From positions 2,544,501 through 2,608,500 of the forward strand of contig NC_134367.1 in assembly GCF_035582795.1 (NCBI RefSeq): DNA of 64,000 nucleotides, read 5' to 3'. Under the pieces are notes generated by a model, which saw nothing but the letters and a program-made list of their open reading frames with translations, ran no database searches and had not been told where the DNA came from. Shown one piece after another: positions 61,870 through 64,000 of the stretch; within the stretch, counting starts at the first letter, position 1, and each line of letters starts with the position of its first letter. A program made the position numbers and the translations under genes. The DNA comes from Mycteria americana (lineage: Eukaryota > Chordata > Aves > Ciconiiformes > Ciconiidae).

Positions 61870-61965
61870 AGCAGCATAGTCCAGTGGTTAGTATACAAAA
61901 TTTATGCTTAGGAAACTCAGAGGCTTGTATTCTTAACTGGACATCTGCATAGAAACAGTCCCTCC
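61870..61965 (+). repeat. tRNA-related SINE head (MIR-like)
   Basis: CAGCATAGTCCAGTGGTTAG then GAAACTCAGAGGCTTGTATT resembles the MIR head (GCATAGTGGTTAAGAGCA, then the T.GGTTC box). Antisense to INTS9. Confidence 0.5.
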
Positions 61966-62689
61966 TGTTCAGTGCAAAGGATAACGTTTAGTATAGGACA
62001 TAACACGTTCTTATTTGAAGGGAGAGGAGGATGGCAGTACCAAGCTAGATCAGAATGCTGGCCTCTCTTGCCCACTGCTCTGTCTCAGGAAACAGCCTGT
62101 TTCAGACACTTTACAGAAAGATGCAAGAAACTATCAAACAGGTAGTCGACAAAGTGCCTTTCATAAGGCAAGCTTCCTCTTTAGCCTCCTGAATCCTAAT
62201 CAGCGTGAAAGATATCCTGGTTGAGCATCTATAGAGCTTTCATGAGATTGCTCATTTAAAATAAAAACCAATGGTAATAAAACTTGCTAAGCAATTAGTT
62301 CAGACTGGATCTGATAATGGAAAAACGTAAACCACTATAATGAACTTATTATATTTTATACAGTATTTGCATTTAAAATGCTTCAGTGCTTTATCTAATG
62401 AAGATGATAATACTTTGTGTTTTATACTAACTATTCAGAGTAGAACTAACTGAACTGTAAAGCAGTAATGGTGATTGATCAGCCTGAAAAATTAAAGTTA
62501 GACTCAGAAGTAATAAGTATTCTGTTCTAGCAATAGCCAAGTATTAAAAAAAAAAAATTTCACCAAGGATCACATTTTCTTAAATAACGGATGTCAGTCC
62601 AACCCTGCATGTACTATTAGCCAGGTGTTAATTTGTGGATCAGTAGATGTTTGCTCACATGCTATAATAATCAGTTCCATTCACGCTTG

Positions 62690-62885
62690 CATGACACTTG
62701 TCATCAGGAATCTCAAAACACTTTGCAAACATTAATTAAGTCCCTGTATACCCTCTGTGGTGGATAGGAGCTCCATTTTACAGAAGCATAGGGAGCTGAA
62801 GGGGGAAACTCGGAGCACAGGTGGGGCACAGCTGGAAAGGGAATTCAGATTTGTCCCTCTGTTCCAGCTCACAGACAACACTGGT
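62690..62885 (+). repeat. MIR SINE
   Basis: The clearest MIR-like copy in the window: ATCTCAAAACACTTTGCAAA, CATTAATTAAGTCCCTGTAT, then CTCCATTTTACAGAAGCATA and AGGTGGGGCACAGCTGGAAA follow the MIR consensus in order over nearly 200 bp. MIR-type elements predate amniotes, so this is an old insertion. Confidence 0.7.
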
Positions 62886-64000
62886 TCGTACCAGCCTCAC
62901 GGCAGAGTTTATGCTACGTAGACTTTTGTTACTAAACAGCTGCAGGGCTACTAGTTACGTTTTGCTATCCCCACTAGCATAGCATTTCTTTGCTCTGCCT
63001 CTATCTCCTATTCGGGCAAGCTGTGCATTTCACTTCTGAAAGCTGAGGGACCTGCCATCTGATCAAGGTTCCCAACAACATACAATATTGTGGCAGTGCT
63101 CTGTGCTCTACAGAGGTGTTGTAAGTGGGACAGAAGAGTTGGTCCTGTCTATCCCCAGAGGTTGGCTCTTATACCTTCCTCCTACCTCCATTGGTACCCC
63201 ATTACAACAGCTACTTGGTGTACCAAGGAGGCAGTGCCAAAGTTAGGGTACTTCCCAAGCAATGTAAGACAGAAAAATGTATTTTAAACACCGCTCCAAC
63301 AAAAAGACTCCAGCCTTCTATAGCAGGTGAATCAGAACAAAGATCACCTCTCTGTGTTCACCTCTGGAATAGTCAACAGCACACAAAGTGCTAGACAGCA
63401 CTTTTTCTAAAATACGACCACCAGGAAAGTGACATTAAATGAGCTCTAAGATATATGATCCTCCTTTAAACCATGCATACAAAACACATGCAATAGTGTG
63501 ATGAGAATAATGGCTCCAGTCCTCTCTCTTCACATCACTGTGAGCTTCAGGAGTGGTTCTGGTCAGGCCAGCGGACTCCAAAATTAAAAACCCCCACTAT
63601 TCTGATCAGAGTATACATCAACCAGCACAAAATCCCAAACAACTTTATTGTCTTTAGTTTTGTTTTACATCTGTGTTTTACTTGCCTTCTTCAGAAGAGT
63701 GAGAGTTGCAGTGCTGAGATAAGACTGCTCCTAAGCTCAGCAGGGGAGTACAATATATAGCTAAACATATGTTAATTTGGATTTTTAATTTTTTTGCTTT
63801 GTGATATTGGAAAATGTCAAGACTACTTTTATAATGTATGAAGTAATTCATTTTTAGTAAACTTTTAAATCAAGCCACATTAAGAATTAGGAATAGAAAA
63901 TGGGAGATCAATTAAAAATGCACAAAGTAGCTTTTAAAAATAACTTTCTAATTAACCGGCCTTATCTTTAATATGTGCTAATAACGAAACTGTCTCCTCC

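Larger units (their letters stand above)
60188..64000 (-). other. INTS9 intron, 3' part only (at least 3813 bp)
   Basis: Ends at the acceptor TTGATCTTTGCAG in phase 2. The preceding exon is expected to end within the NKDIQ-R stretch and is not present up to base 64000. The sequence holds two MIR-like pieces (61870, 62690), a T10 run near 61037 and A runs near 62548. Confidence 0.85.

Noticed and set aside
61870..61965. Possible functional tRNA gene
   Set aside because: Only an A-box-like head matches. The cloverleaf and a proper B box are missing, so it fits a SINE head.
1..64000. CRISPR arrays, operons, phage or plasmid modules
   Set aside because: The window is vertebrate nuclear DNA. Tandem repeats present are micro- and minisatellites, not spacer-repeat arrays.
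60188..64000. Earlier INTS9 exons (for example the stretch ending NKDIQ)
   Set aside because: I searched by eye for the expected peptide and flanking splice sites on the minus strand and found none.

Overview
The window is nuclear DNA from a bird. The evidence is a recent CR1 LINE copy ending in the 8-bp 3' tail (ATTCTGTG)n, further 3'-anchored CR1 pieces, and a solo LTR of an ERVL-like type that I know from many bird genomes and that suggests Neoaves. The only cellular gene I can support is INTS9 (Integrator complex subunit 9). It lies on the minus strand and shows its last 11 coding exons between 60187 and 11178.

INTS9: every exon has a GT donor and an AG acceptor, all codon phases match, and no frame is broken. 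The exons encode 495 residues plus the last base of one split codon. On human numbering as I remember it this is residues 163-658, so the C-terminus matches the 658-aa human protein exactly. The N-terminal exons, first residues and promoter lie beyond base 64000. INTS9 is the catalytically dead metallo-beta-lactamase/beta-CASP partner of the INTS11 endonuclease. The window contains the degenerated motif B and C equivalents, a basic KKRKR stretch, and the C-terminal INTS11-binding segment. Introns run from 965 bp to 13 kb and hold mostly old repeats.

Left flank (1 to about 10600): intergenic sequence downstream of INTS9, GC-rich to about 7300. It holds a minus-strand CR1 3' end (2229-2385), a 2.5-kb plus-strand CR1 with a long but frameshifted ORF2 (3634-6183), and an 11-unit, 14-bp minisatellite (6541-6698). 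In human the tail-to-tail neighbour is EXTL3. I see no EXTL3 coding exon here.

Introns (11355-64000): a solo LTR with a near-perfect 5-bp target duplication (21398-21942), a minus-strand CR1 (45811-46425), four strongly decayed CR1/L3-like LINEs all on the plus strand (about 19230, 31080, 50990 and 55860), and about nine MIR/CORE-SINE-like pieces. Most identifiable intronic LINE and LTR material lies antisense to INTS9.

Nothing here amounts to a convincing undescribed system. The most useful results are the complete exon map, the visible pseudo-enzyme signature, the block of frame-neutral exons, the minisatellite, and the layer of old amniote repeats. Human comparisons are from memory, not from an alignment.
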